Positions 53,236-64,000 are shown, counted from the first letter of the stretch. The stretch: DNA of 64,000 nt from Paenibacillus sedimenti (GCF_014534655.1 NZ_JACVVD010000007.1:285828-349827), one strand, 5' to 3'. A program made the numbers and translations. The notes: generated from the sequence alone by a model not told the origin.

Positions 53236-53254
53236 ACCCCCATGATAGGCGTCT

Positions 53255-53279
53255 AAACCCTCCTTCGGAGGGTTTTTCT
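53255..53279 (+). terminator. Terminator after the WYL regulator
   Basis: AAACCCTCC(TTC)GGAGGGTTTTTCT. Confidence 0.85.
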
Positions 53280-53333
53280 GTAAAAGCGAATTAACGAGAC
53301 CCTGAATACGATCATGCCGGTCGTAAGCGTTGT

Positions 53334-53756
53334 TCAGACGACTTTTTGTTGAGTCTTGGTTACCATTTGCCCATTCTCATAGCTTTCGTTCATGCCTCTC
53401 TCCATTTTCAGCAGCAGGTAATATGATAGCATAACAAACATAAAGACCACGACGGACTTTATACTTCCCATGGGATTGCCGACAGCCATCTCGGACCAAA
53501 AGGCAGCAATACAGTCAATAGTCAGGCCGGCATACGCCCATTCTTTCAGCCTGTAATATTTGGGAACCAGCAGAACAATGATACCCATAATTTTTGCCAC
53601 TCCAAGAAGAGTCAGGAAGTAGGCCGGGTAGCCTAGCAGCTGGGTAGTTTCCATGAAAGTTTTGGGCGAATGAGCAATCTCATTGAAGGCACTGATTGCG
53701 AATCCTATGAGCGTGCAAACCGTAATGATCCAGTAAGTGATTTTGATGTTTTTCAT
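53334..53756 (-). CDS. DoxX-like membrane protein
   Basis: Four-segment membrane protein of 140 residues, DoxX/YphA-like. Blocks are TYWIITVCTLIGFAISAFNE, YPAYFLTLLGVAKIMGIIVL and LKEWAYAGLTIDCIAAFWSE. Members associate with oxidoreductases and redox stress or are simple integral proteins; nothing decides it here. GAGGAGATATCAAG precedes the ATG. It is 165 bp from the response regulator upstream on the strand, without clear operon signs. Confidence 0.82.
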   Translation of the reverse strand: MKNIKITYWIITVCTLIGFAISAFNEIAHSPKTFMETTQLLGYPAYFLTLLGVAKIMGIIVLLVPKYYRLKEWAYAGLTIDCIAAFWSEMAVGNPMGSIKSVVVFMFVMLSYYLLLKMERGMNESYENGQMVTKTQQKVV

Positions 53757-53920
53757 CTTGATATCTCCTCGTTTCGTTTTTTGATTTTCCTGTAATTTGA
53801 TTTTAGCTGGAATTGGACGCGGGCAAAGCTGTGAAAAGTCATGAATTCACAAAGAAAAAGGCAGAACGTTTGATCGCTAAAGCATGATGGATCTCATGCT
53901 CTATGCCAAAAGTCATGCCC

Positions 53921-54592
53921 TTATTGATTGTATGCTTGATGACGGACTGAAAAGAGTGCAGCCTGTGTTCTGTCTCGCAGACCAAGCTTGGCTATGAGGT
54001 TCGAAACGTGGTTTTTCGCTGTGCCTTCCGTGATGACAAGTATGCCTGCAATCTCTTTATTATTTAATCCCTGACCCAATAAGGCGAGGATCTCTTTCTC
54101 ACGTTCGGTCAGAACCCCCAAAGCGGCAGGTTCGTTTGTGCTGAGGAGATTTGGATTATCCATGTTCCATTCCGACATTTTTTTAAGCTCATTCAGCAGC
54201 ATGGCCGTTATATCGGATTGAAGCACCGTTCCGCCGTTATAAACGGTTTGAATGCTACTAACGATCGCCTCGGATGGCATATCCTTCAACAAATAGCCAT
54301 GGACGCCTTTTTCCAAGGCCCGCATTATTAACTCAGCGTCATCGAAGGTGGTCAGAATCAGGATCTTGGTGTCAGGTAAATGCTTTAAGATCAACTGGGC
54401 TCCTTCCACACCGTCCATTCCCGGCATTCGGATATCCATCAGCACCACGTCCGGCCGCCATTCCAGCGCTTTGGCATAGGCATCTCTCCCGTCCACTGCC
54501 GTCCCAACCACTTCCATACCCGGTTCAAGACCGATGAGGGCGGCCAGACCCTCTCTCATGAGCCGCTGGTCATCTACGATCAGAATTTTCAA
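53921..54592 (-). CDS. NarL/FixJ-type response regulator
   Basis: Two-component transcription factor of 223 residues. Receiver domain (1-120) with LIVDDQRLMREG, Asp53 in VLMDIRMPGMDG and the Lys in GYLLKDMP; LuxR-type helix-turn-helix (about 155-215) with LTEREKEILALLGQGLNNKE, then TEGTAKNHVSNLIAKLGL. Start is TTG at 54592, overlapping the TGA of the upstream kinase gene, so translation is coupled. It pairs with that kinase. Targets unknown; the neighbouring DoxX-like gene is one candidate. Confidence 0.93.
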   Translation of the reverse strand: MKILIVDDQRLMREGLAALIGLEPGMEVVGTAVDGRDAYAKALEWRPDVVLMDIRMPGMDGVEGAQLILKHLPDTKILILTTFDDAELIMRALEKGVHGYLLKDMPSEAIVSSIQTVYNGGTVLQSDITAMLLNELKKMSEWNMDNPNLLSTNEPAALGVLTEREKEILALLGQGLNNKEIAGILVITEGTAKNHVSNLIAKLGLRDRTQAALFSVRHQAYNQ

Positions 54593-55815
54593 TGATGGAC
54601 ACGCTCCCTTTCAGCTGCAGAATAGGGAAATGCTCCTTCGACAGCAAATCCTTCGTTCCGATCCAGGTAAAATCGCACCTCTCCATTCCACTCCCTCGCT
54701 CTTTCCTGCAAACTGATTAGCCCAAAGCCCGGTTTCAGTTCATCAGGAACCACACCGTCATTACGTATGCTCAGCGAAAATCCGCTCTCCGAATAGGCTA
54801 ATGAAACGTTCACATTTTTGGCATGACCGTGCTTCTGCGCATTTGTAAGGGATTCCTGAACAATGCGATAAGCCGTTAACTGGAGATTGCGGGGCAGAGA
54901 GACGGGAACCCCCTTTATTTCAAAAGCGGTTTGTACTCCGGTGAATTTGGTAAACTCTGCACTCAGCTTTTCGAGGCTGTCATGCAGGGAGGTGGATCCC
55001 GCAGGTTCATCTCGAATGGCCCTTACGGACAGCCGGACCTCCTGCAGGGACGATCTGATTAAATCTTCACATTCCAGGTAGATTTGCTGACTGCGTGAGG
55101 AATCCGACCCGCTCAGCTTGCGAGCCAACTGCATTTGAACCAGTAGTGCCGTTAATTTATGACCCACCGTATCGTGAATATCCCGCGCAATGCTCACTCT
55201 TTCCCTGGCCGCTGCCCACTCTTCCGTTTTGAGTGCATATTCCTGCAGCTGCTCATGAGACTGCATCAACAGGGCATACAGCTGCATCGCATTCTCGCGA
55301 GCGCGTTGATAATGCTGGATTACAGCGCTCACGATACCCGCGAATATAATAAACGAACAGGAAACAAAATAGCCGGTTTTATGGAGTTGATTATATAAAT
55401 ACCAATCAATGCTGCCCATCGTTACAACATATACGGCAAGCAGCAAGATACAGGTAATGACCAGCATTCGGGTGCTCTTGACTAACATTAGAATCGCCAG
55501 GGCGGTAATCCCTATGAATAAATGATTCGGAAAATCCCCGCTAATATAAACATAGCCGTAAGCAGCGGATACCAGGAAATCGATGAGGAGGACGTGAAGA
55601 AGCCAATTCTGCCGTTTCTTCCTGTTGAGATAATATAAATTGATCCAAAGGAACATCAGCAGTGAAATCACAACAAAGCCCAGTCTCCAAAAAATCGTAA
55701 TCGAATGTTCAAAATAAAAAACACCGGTTAAAGCTAAATCAAAGATGAGCTTCAAGCCGAAAATTAGTCTCCATGAAAGGGGGCTCTTTCTTATGTTCTC
55801 AGCCGCTTGGATCAT
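54589..55815 (-). CDS. HisKA_3 sensor histidine kinase
   Basis: Membrane sensor of 408 residues of the DesK/NarL-partner type. About five or six membrane segments fill residues 20-170 with almost no loop for an external sensor, so it may sense the membrane itself. His214 is phosphorylated in RVSIARDIHDTVGHKLTALL, and the ATPase domain shows RIVQESLTNAQKHGHAKN and IRNDGVVPDELKPGFGLISLQERA. Four-base overlap with the response-regulator gene. Input unknown. Confidence 0.92.
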   Translation of the reverse strand: MIQAAENIRKSPLSWRLIFGLKLIFDLALTGVFYFEHSITIFWRLGFVVISLLMFLWINLYYLNRKKRQNWLLHVLLIDFLVSAAYGYVYISGDFPNHLFIGITALAILMLVKSTRMLVITCILLLAVYVVTMGSIDWYLYNQLHKTGYFVSCSFIIFAGIVSAVIQHYQRARENAMQLYALLMQSHEQLQEYALKTEEWAAARERVSIARDIHDTVGHKLTALLVQMQLARKLSGSDSSRSQQIYLECEDLIRSSLQEVRLSVRAIRDEPAGSTSLHDSLEKLSAEFTKFTGVQTAFEIKGVPVSLPRNLQLTAYRIVQESLTNAQKHGHAKNVNVSLAYSESGFSLSIRNDGVVPDELKPGFGLISLQERAREWNGEVRFYLDRNEGFAVEGAFPYSAAERERVHH

Positions 55816-55908
55816 ACTCGCGTCCTCACCTCACTTTAATCCATATTAGCACACATCCTAGTGGAAGGCGCGAAAAATGAACAGTAAGTTCTGCAGCGGC
55901 CTCTTACT

Positions 55909-56019
55909 CTAGTGGTGCTTCCGCCATGGATTCCTCGAGCAAATGTCCGACTCGAATTGCCCGAATAGTTGAATATAGGCGTTCTTATCGCCCTTCTGGG
56001 CTTCTTGACCAAGCTGAGA
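55909..56019 (-). pseudogene. N-terminal scrap of an ECF-type sigma factor
   Basis: SQLGQEAQKGDKNAYIQLFG then QFESDIC closely resembles the opening of region 2 in ECF sigma factors (LVxxAKxGDxxAFxxLFxxYxxDIY). It then stops after a few foreign residues, with no DNA-binding region. No start or ribosome binding site. A relic, lying against the end of the next MFS gene. Confidence 0.6.
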
Positions 56020-56033
56020 AAAATAGATAATTT

Positions 56034-57263
56034 TTACTTCGAAAACCAACGGGCTCTATTGAAGTTTTTTGTTTTTCCGGCAAGGAGTACGAATACGATA
56101 AAGCATGCGACCCCCAATGCGGCAAAGACAGTTGAAGCGTAAAGGGACGCCGAGGAACCGGTTTGTTCGAACAGCATTCCGCCCACGACTGGCCCCAGCA
56201 CGCGACCGGAGGTTGGCCCTCCCGCAACCAAACCTTGTACGGTTCCTTCCCGGCCCGGCTCGGCATAATCGGAGGCAAGCGCGGGAACACTCGGCCAGAC
56301 CAGCATTTCGGCGAACGTCATGATGACCATGGCCACGACAAAACCGGCATATCCACTGGCTTGGGCCGTCACAAGGGAAGAGACGACGAAGATGAGGCCG
56401 CCCCAAAGCAACTGTGCTTTGAGGGATAGCCGGCATTTGCGGATTCCCCATGCCAACAGCGGTTGGGCCAGTACGACAATGATCGCGTTGATTGTCCAAA
56501 GCAGGTTATAGGAATAGGAAGGCAAATGGATGTTTTGAAAAAGGGTCGGGATGATGGTGAGCCACTGCATGTACATAAACCAAGTGACCATGAGGCCGGT
56601 ACTGAGGGTCCCCAGTGCGATCCACTTTGCCAGTGACGGGATGCCAGCCGGTTGAAGGGCGGATGCCGGATCGTTCTTCCTATGCGCGGTGACGGATAAA
56701 GAATGTTTACGGAAATAAACGAAAAACAATAGCAGAAATACGACATGGAACACCGCGTTGCCCCAGTAGGCGAGAGAGTGGGAGACGGCGTATGCCGTCC
56801 CTCCTAAGGCGGTCCCTAACGCTCCCGCTACGTTTAAAGCGACGTATACCATATTGCTGTTCGACCGCCCGCCGGACGGATGCAATCTCGTGGCCCATGC
56901 GTTCGTGACTGCATAGAAAAATCCGCTGAAAAATCCGAGCGGGAGGAAACATGCGATAAAAGCCTCGAGGCTGCCTCCAATACCGATCGCGACCGTACAT
57001 GCCAATGGAACGGCGGATGAAAGAACGATCGTCGTTTTGGCTTTCCACCGATCGAATAGAATGCCTCCTGTCACGTTGCCCGCAAACTGCATGGCAAAAT
57101 GAATGGACAGCAGCGTGCCGCCGGTCGTAAGCGAAATGCCTAGCTCTTGGTTCATATAAGGCATGTAGACGGGCCATATGAAGGAAGCTCCGGCATGGTA
57201 GATGAAAATGAGAAGGGCAAGGTGTCGGATGCCTGGCGGCAACGCGGATATGGATTTGATCAT
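56034..57263 (-). CDS. MFS transporter
   Basis: Twelve-segment facilitator of 409 residues, multidrug-type. The first segment pair has LTTGGTLLSIHFAMQFAGNV and GGILFDRWKAKTTIV (loop 2-3 motif A variant), and the C-terminal half has YAEPGREGTVQGLVAGGPTS. AGGGAGAGTCAGCC precedes the ATG. No regulator gene next to it. Substrate unknown. Confidence 0.9.
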   Translation of the reverse strand: MIKSISALPPGIRHLALLIFIYHAGASFIWPVYMPYMNQELGISLTTGGTLLSIHFAMQFAGNVTGGILFDRWKAKTTIVLSSAVPLACTVAIGIGGSLEAFIACFLPLGFFSGFFYAVTNAWATRLHPSGGRSNSNMVYVALNVAGALGTALGGTAYAVSHSLAYWGNAVFHVVFLLLFFVYFRKHSLSVTAHRKNDPASALQPAGIPSLAKWIALGTLSTGLMVTWFMYMQWLTIIPTLFQNIHLPSYSYNLLWTINAIIVVLAQPLLAWGIRKCRLSLKAQLLWGGLIFVVSSLVTAQASGYAGFVVAMVIMTFAEMLVWPSVPALASDYAEPGREGTVQGLVAGGPTSGRVLGPVVGGMLFEQTGSSASLYASTVFAALGVACFIVFVLLAGKTKNFNRARWFSK

Positions 57264-57496
57264 GGCTGACTCTCCCTATGAGATAGACTTGATGTTGGGC
57301 CGGTTTACAATCTTCTGTAGATGTCGATATTTATGTGCAGCTTGCTTAAAATTGTGAAGACCTGAAATATCTTGGACTGACTCTGCTCTCGTCAATTAGC
57401 TCCTCCTCAACTTTGCTATTACTCCTTTATAAATCCCATAGCTTCGAACTACTTCCAAAAGCCATCCATATTGGGATAATCACAAAATCCATAATA

Positions 57497-57536
57497 ATAA
57501 ATAAAGTATGACAACAGTCTGTCATACTTTATTTAT
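57497..57536. repeat. Perfect 17-bp-arm inverted repeat
   Basis: ATAAATAAAGTATGACA and TGTCATACTTTATTTAT around ACAGTC. No T-run on either side fits a classic terminator, and no promoter is placed by it. Role unknown. Confidence 0.7.
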
Positions 57537-57591
57537 AGGTTATTGATACGTTCCATAAAACGAAAAGAGAGCTCCCGCTAAGTAAGCTCCT

Positions 57592-57619
57592 CAACTATCG
57601 TTCTTCGTTTAGTTCAATG
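57592..57619. repeat. Dispersed repeat, CTAACGTTCTTCG type, copy 3
   Basis: CAACTATCGTTCTTCGTTTA followed by GTTCAATG. Variant of the copies at 45249 and 45690. Confidence 0.45.
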
Positions 57620-57650
57620 AGCCCCCCGAATCAGTTTTTTACGGGGGGCT
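57620..57650 (-). terminator. Hairpin after the methyltransferase gene
   Basis: AGCCCCCCG and CGGGGGGCT, a 9-bp GC-rich stem just past the stop. Confidence 0.65.
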
Positions 57651-57656
57651 GCTTCT

Positions 57657-58436
57657 TCAAGGCTTAACTGCTTGATAAATAAATCTCTGATGGTTACCGG
57701 TCGGCTTTTTTCCATCCTTAAAATCTGCACAGACGGTTACATTTGAAAACCCAATGTCTTCAAGAATGTAAATAAACTCCTCAACCCCGTACCAGCGTAG
57801 TGCAAACCGCTGCAGTTCCGTTTGAACCAATGCTCCATTACGCCACTTTTCGTATTTTAAGTAGTTGACACGGTATTGATTAAAGAATAAATCTGCTTCG
57901 ACACACTTGCTTTCCATCGTAATAATATCCCCATTAGGCAAGTGGTGTGTTGCAGACCCGCCCCATCGTCCAAGATCGGAACTGTTGAAATTATTGTCCG
58001 GCAAAAACAGATCAAGGATCAATCGACCGCCAGATTCCAAATGATCATACAATCGATGTAAAGCCAGCATCGACTCTTCCCGTTTTTCAATCAACAAAAA
58101 TGAGCCCGCAGGGACAATGATAGCCTTATACTTATGAGGCAAAGAAAGCTCCTGTAAGTTCGACTCATATAATTCGGGTCTTAATCCACGCTCTTCACAT
58201 CGTTTTCGGCAAGAAGCCAGCATGTGAGGAGAGTAGTCCACGCCATCCACAATAAGTCCTGATTCAAGAAGAGGAATGATAACTCGCCCAGAACCCACCA
58301 TTGCCTCCAGAATACGCCCATTGCAATGCCTAAGCTTTTCGCTGTAATACTCGATATCACCGTTGAGTGATTGTCCAATTTTCTTTGTCAGATCATAGAC
58401 CTGCGTACAAAGTTCACCGTAATTATTGAAAGACAT
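57657..58436 (-). CDS. Class I SAM-dependent methyltransferase
   Basis: Cytoplasmic methyltransferase of 259 residues. SAM-binding motif I is RILEAMVGSGRVIIPLLESG, followed by the acidic GVDYSPHMLASCRKR, then YKAIIVPAGSFLLIEKREES. GGAGGG lies nine bases before the ATG at 58436; a longer frame to 58529 would add unrelated residues. The C-terminal region (GVEEFIYILEDIGFSNVTVC) resembles small-molecule methyltransferases. Substrate unknown; single gene. Confidence 0.88.
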   Translation of the reverse strand: MSFNNYGELCTQVYDLTKKIGQSLNGDIEYYSEKLRHCNGRILEAMVGSGRVIIPLLESGLIVDGVDYSPHMLASCRKRCEERGLRPELYESNLQELSLPHKYKAIIVPAGSFLLIEKREESMLALHRLYDHLESGGRLILDLFLPDNNFNSSDLGRWGGSATHHLPNGDIITMESKCVEADLFFNQYRVNYLKYEKWRNGALVQTELQRFALRWYGVEEFIYILEDIGFSNVTVCADFKDGKKPTGNHQRFIYQAVKP

Positions 58437-58913
58437 ATGTGCTTTCCCTCCGTTATTGGGCTTAACACGAAAGGGGAAGTCAAAGCAATTATCCCTTCCG
58501 TGCCTCGAAAATAATAGCGTCTCCAACAAATTTAGTGCTTCTCATCTTAATCACTCGCTCTCTAAAAAGAATACTTTAAGGATACGTGACAGGAAAATAT
58601 TGGGCAACGGAATGTTTGTGTTTAGTTAAATTCTACTGCCACCCGTATTAGCGTAAACTGCCCTTCGCTTAATGAAAGAAGGAGCAGCTGCCACGGCGGC
58701 AAACTGCTCCTGGATCGCTAAACTATTGTACCGGTTAGCTCAATGGCGTAATGTTCAATCATATTTTGAATATTCCGAAAATAAATACGGCGATACTCAG
58801 AGGTTTATTCTGCATGATACTTCATAAACTCCAAAAAGAAGCAACTTCAAAGCCACTCCTCCACTATCGTCTCCAAATTTATGACAGAGGCTCTTACTTG
58901 ACGCATTCAGCCA
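58437..58913. other. Intergenic region with dispersed repeat
   Basis: About 470 bp, AT-rich, no gene. It contains repeat copy 4 with its hairpin (58651-58711). Confidence 0.5.
58651..58711. repeat. Dispersed hairpin repeat, copy 4
   Basis: GCGTAAACTGCCCTTCGCTT, then the stem AGGAGCAGCTGCC...GGCAAACTGCTCCT. The stem resembles the terminator at 45209-45247 in its GGAGCAG arm. Confidence 0.55.
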
Positions 58914-61511
<2,598 letters not shown>

Positions 61512-61549
61512 TCAATATCTCTCCTAACCATTAAATTGAGAAAAAACAT

Positions 61550-61699
61550 TTGACAAGAGTTTACCGGCATGGTACACTTAAAGTGTAGGATGCAATAATT
61601 ACGTCTATGTAAATTATTGAAGTCGTAATCTGATTATATCATCGTGTCTGTTTATATTCAATATGAAAGAACCTGATAAAACTACCCAGGTTCTTTTTT
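61550..61699 (+). ncRNA. Possible small RNA divergent from rph
   Basis: TTGACA (61550-61555), 17 bases and TACACT (61573-61578) form a good SigA promoter; a palindrome TACACTTAAAGTGTA overlaps the -10. No open frame follows. The sequence AATAATTAC...GTAAATTATT can fold, and 115 bp on AAAGAACCTG/CAGGTTCTTT followed by six T is a terminator facing right. A transcript of about 115 nt is predicted, unproven. It may influence rph or be an unrelated RNA. Confidence 0.45.
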
Positions 61700-61786
61700 G
61701 ATTTCCCGCTATCATTAGTCACATAAAGGAGCTGTCCTTGCGGCAGCTCCTCACCATGTTGTATTGAATAATTAGATGATTCGCTT

Positions 61787-62275
61787 TTACCTTTTAGAGA
61801 GCTCATCCACCTTCGCTTTCATGGATCGTATCGTCGTTTTCTTATATTGAATTCCGAGTCGAAGCACCTTAAGCTGCTCTCGGCGAGTTAACCTTTTGAA
61901 CCGGAAATCCTGCTTCAGAAACGAGCGGATGATGGACCAACTGTTGCCGGCGATCTGATCCGTGTTGGTGTATGGCAGTTCATAGGGCAGCTTGCGTTTT
62001 TGAAAACGGTTCAATAGCGATACAAAAGTCGATGAAATTTTTCCTTCGTCTACCAGACAGGGTACTACGTTTTTCTTTGAATACCTTTTGTAGTACTCCA
62101 AGTGATTAATTCCGCTTACTATGACGTAGCCACCTTCTTTTCGGCTTTTCCTGACGATCAACAACTGCATGCAATCCTGTGCGACTTTGTGAAGCTCTTT
62201 GCTACGCTTTGTTGATTTGGCGATTAACCCAGACTTTATCTTGCTTAGAGGTATATATTGCACCGTATATCCCAT
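61787..62275 (-). CDS. ParB-like domain protein
   Basis: A 162-residue protein related to ParB/Spo0J N-terminal nuclease-like domains: VQYIPLSKIKSGLIAKSTKR, LLIVRKSRKEGGYVIVSGIN (normally the G-E-R-R region) and HLEYYKRYSKKNVVPCLVDE. It lacks the ParB helix-turn-helix, so it does not look like a chromosome-partition protein. Several Paenibacillus genomes carry similar small proteins (family knowledge), role unclear. The ATG at 62275 has only a weak ribosome binding site, and a GTG further in is possible. Confidence 0.78.
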   Translation of the reverse strand: MGYTVQYIPLSKIKSGLIAKSTKRSKELHKVAQDCMQLLIVRKSRKEGGYVIVSGINHLEYYKRYSKKNVVPCLVDEGKISSTFVSLLNRFQKRKLPYELPYTNTDQIAGNSWSIIRSFLKQDFRFKRLTRREQLKVLRLGIQYKKTTIRSMKAKVDELSKR

Positions 62276-62395
62276 CCGGCAGCACCACTCTTAATTTATG
62301 ATTATTCTAGTTTATGCCGTCCTCCTTCAAACGTACCCGCTTACCTCATCGTATTAGCAGCCTTCCCTACAATCCAGGTTACCGAAACATAACGA

Positions 62396-63796
62396 TTATT
62401 CGTTATATAAACTATCTACGACTTCCTGCACTGCCCGATATCCCGAGACCAAGGCATGCTCCGTGCAAGGACCTGCCCAGTAATCTCCACAGGTAAAAAC
62501 TTTTGAACCTTGAGGTTGCTTTGCCTCCAGTGCTCTCTGTAATTGGTTTGTCCTCCCAGGGTACATCACTGGCATGGCGTACTTCCAACGATAAACGTGT
62601 GAAAATTCAACTGCATCTTTACTACCGGGATAATATCTGTTTACCGCATCTATCAATTCTCCAGAGATTCCTTCGCTGTCGCTACCCCAGTTATTTTGGC
62701 AGTATTCATGAGTGGGCATGGCAACAGCTAACCCATTATGTCTGCGTACACGCTCTTGTCCCTTCAAATGTTCCCATCCTATAGATGCCAAAGGGGAATG
62801 TAATTTAAATGGAACACCGATACCATAAGCAGACGTTTCAGGAAGATCGTTATATCCGATCGCTGTCGTCAGATTACTTACATATCTGGTTTCCGCCAAA
62901 TATCTGGATCGTTCTTCTCCTAATTCTCGGCAATGGTTCGGAATCATCTTCATTGCAATCTCAGCAGGCACAGCAACGATTGCCCGATCGAACAGCTGCT
63001 CCGATTGCTGCAAATTCGATTTACACGTAACCTTTACCTTGTCTGATTTTACGGATTCCACAGAAACAACAGAAACATTATACTGGATGTCCAGCCTCTG
63101 TGAGAGCGCTTTCGGGATGCTGCCCATTCCACCTTTTGGTGTAAAGATTCTTTGTGCCTTTTTATCCAGAAGATTAAATAATGCGTAGAACCAGGGGGTT
63201 TCTTTTTCCAACCAAAAAAATAATGAGGAAGTTGGGATATGTAATAGCCAATCCACAAGATCGTCGGTTGTTTTCTTTCGCCACCATGATAAATCCCGCA
63301 AGTCATCAAGCGGTGCCAAGCGTTCAGGTCGGTCAAAATCCATATATTTTCTATTTAAATTCCCTTGATAAACTAGTTTCCATATTACCAACTTTGACCG
63401 AATGTCCAACTTGGGGTGCCGTAGGAGTCCCGACAAGGAAAAGGAAGGGAAACGGTAGATCTCAGCATCACCCAAAACAATGGCCTGTACCGGATCTACA
63501 TACGTCATATGCTCGCATAATCCCAACTCTTTCATTAAATCCTTCATCAAGTTATAAGAATCTATCATAAATTGCGCTCCTGCATCCCAAGTATAGCCCT
63601 CGATACTATCCGTTCGCATTCTCCCTCCAGGTAGATTAGTTCGCTCAAATACAATAACCTCATATCCTCTCTTCTGCAGCTGATAAGCCGCGGCGAGTCC
63701 GCTGATTCCTGCTCCAATGACGGCAATTTTCTTAATAATCCACCAAGCCTCCCTTTGTCTTCGTAAGCAAAAAAATGAAAAATTAAGGGGTTCCAT
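62396..63796 (-). CDS. FAD-dependent amine-oxidase/protoporphyrinogen-oxidase-like
   Basis: Flavoprotein oxidase of 446-466 residues. The Rossmann start KIAVIGAGISGLAAAYQLQK and VFERTNLPGGRMRT bind FAD; the C-terminal VFTCGDYWAGPCTEHALVSG closes the FAD site as in HemY and monoamine oxidases. Homologues begin with M just before KKIAV, but here that position is ATT (63736-63739), about nine bases after GGGAGG. The only ATG in frame is at 63796, with weak signals. So the start is either a rare ATT, a changed start codon, or the upstream ATG. Substrate (phytoene, protoporphyrinogen or amine) unknown. Confidence 0.82.
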   Translation of the reverse strand: MEPLNFSFFCLRRQREAWWIIKKIAVIGAGISGLAAAYQLQKRGYEVIVFERTNLPGGRMRTDSIEGYTWDAGAQFMIDSYNLMKDLMKELGLCEHMTYVDPVQAIVLGDAEIYRFPSFSLSGLLRHPKLDIRSKLVIWKLVYQGNLNRKYMDFDRPERLAPLDDLRDLSWWRKKTTDDLVDWLLHIPTSSLFFWLEKETPWFYALFNLLDKKAQRIFTPKGGMGSIPKALSQRLDIQYNVSVVSVESVKSDKVKVTCKSNLQQSEQLFDRAIVAVPAEIAMKMIPNHCRELGEERSRYLAETRYVSNLTTAIGYNDLPETSAYGIGVPFKLHSPLASIGWEHLKGQERVRRHNGLAVAMPTHEYCQNNWGSDSEGISGELIDAVNRYYPGSKDAVEFSHVYRWKYAMPVMYPGRTNQLQRALEAKQPQGSKVFTCGDYWAGPCTEHALVSGYRAVQEVVDSLYNE

Positions 63797-63896
63797 CTCT
63801 GTTGATGTCTAGGATCGACCAGAATACACCTGATAAATCTAACCGTATGGAATAGATGCCGATTAATCCGAGTCCCACTTGCAAAATCCCAATAGA

Positions 63897-64000
63897 TCAC
63901 AAAAAAACCAACCTCGAGATCATATCCTTCATCGTTTTTTTCCGGATCGAGATGACTTCCTCTTCGGAGATATTCCCGTAAAACTTCCGAATCGCCTTGT
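63897..64000 (-). CDS. C-terminal end of an unidentified protein, cut by window edge
   Basis: The frame ends AIRKFYGNISEEEVISIRKK then TMKDMISRLVFL and a stop, entering from beyond the window. It is helical and charged, about 100 bp upstream of the FAD oxidase gene and perhaps in its operon. Too little to identify. Confidence 0.5.
   Translation of the reverse strand, partial: KAIRKFYGNISEEEVISIRKKTMKDMISRLVFL

Larger units (their letters stand above)
57264..57656. other. Intergenic region with long palindrome and repeat
   Basis: No gene in about 390 bp. It holds a perfect 17-bp-arm inverted repeat (57497-57536), a CTAACGTTCTTCG-type repeat variant (57592-57619) and the terminator of the methyltransferase gene (57620-57650). 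Confidence 0.6.

Noticed and set aside
61750..62275. ParB-like protein as sign of a plasmid or replication origin
   Set aside because: It lacks the ParB helix-turn-helix, has no parA neighbour and no parS-like cluster was seen.

Overview
The window reads as a low-to-mid GC, spore-forming Firmicute of the Paenibacillus type. Supporting signs are strong AGGAGG ribosome binding sites, a three-gene GerA/GerC/GerB-type germinant receptor operon, a LysM-GH18 spore-cortex-type hydrolase, an SLH-domain S-layer protein, YesM/YesN two-component control of a sugar ABC transporter, cre-like CcpA sites and RNase J. No rRNA, tRNA, CRISPR array, complete insertion sequence or prophage was seen. All names rest on reading motifs and translated sequence, without database searches.

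Layout. 1-10.9 kb (all minus strand): a carbohydrate-use locus with a solute-binding lipoprotein, two ABC permeases, a YesM-like sensor kinase, a secreted clan GH-A glycosidase with carbohydrate-binding modules, a YesN-like AraC response regulator and a GH36 alpha-galactosidase cut by the window edge. A shared 42-bp element lies upstream of both the binding protein and the secreted glycosidase and is the best candidate for the regulator's binding site. 10.9-16.2 kb: remnants (SymE-like, DJ-1/PfpI), then a LysM-GH18 hydrolase, a secreted protein of ten Ig-like repeats and a small WGxxG-like protein. 16.3-18.4 kb: pseudouridine catabolism (psuK-psuG). 18.4-21.2 kb: nitroreductase, a 25-residue CDGSH-type microprotein, tandem Fur-like boxes and an SLH protein. 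21.2-27.2 kb: a complete fructose PTS operon, fruR-fruK-fruA-IIA-HPr-EI, carrying its own general PTS components and with a cre site on its promoter.

27.2-39 kb: EamA exporter/ArsR pair, small proteins, a DUF3105 protein, an AraC regulator opposite pyruvate kinase, an MFS transporter, tandem DedA proteins, RNase J and an SRPBCC protein. 39-47.5 kb is a decay-rich zone: truncated azoreductase, frameshifted aminoglycoside-phosphotransferase-like gene, headless Rrf2 regulator, a duplicated scrap of the rph 3' end and dispersed hairpin repeats, mixed with intact DinB, cupin and a TetR-pentapeptide-MFS cassette with matching operators. 47.6-51.4 kb: germination receptor operon with a possible 11-codon leader. 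51.6-64 kb: DinB/WYL pair, DoxX-like protein, NarL-type two-component system, sigma-factor scrap, MFS, methyltransferase, rifampicin phosphotransferase with a possible divergent small RNA, a ParB-domain protein and an FAD amine-oxidase-like enzyme.

The most interesting items are the paired 42-bp regulatory element, the self-contained fructose PTS with a four-box operator layout, the CDGSH microprotein beside tandem Fur-like repeats, the TetR operator pair, the germination leader ORF and the possible small RNA beside rph.
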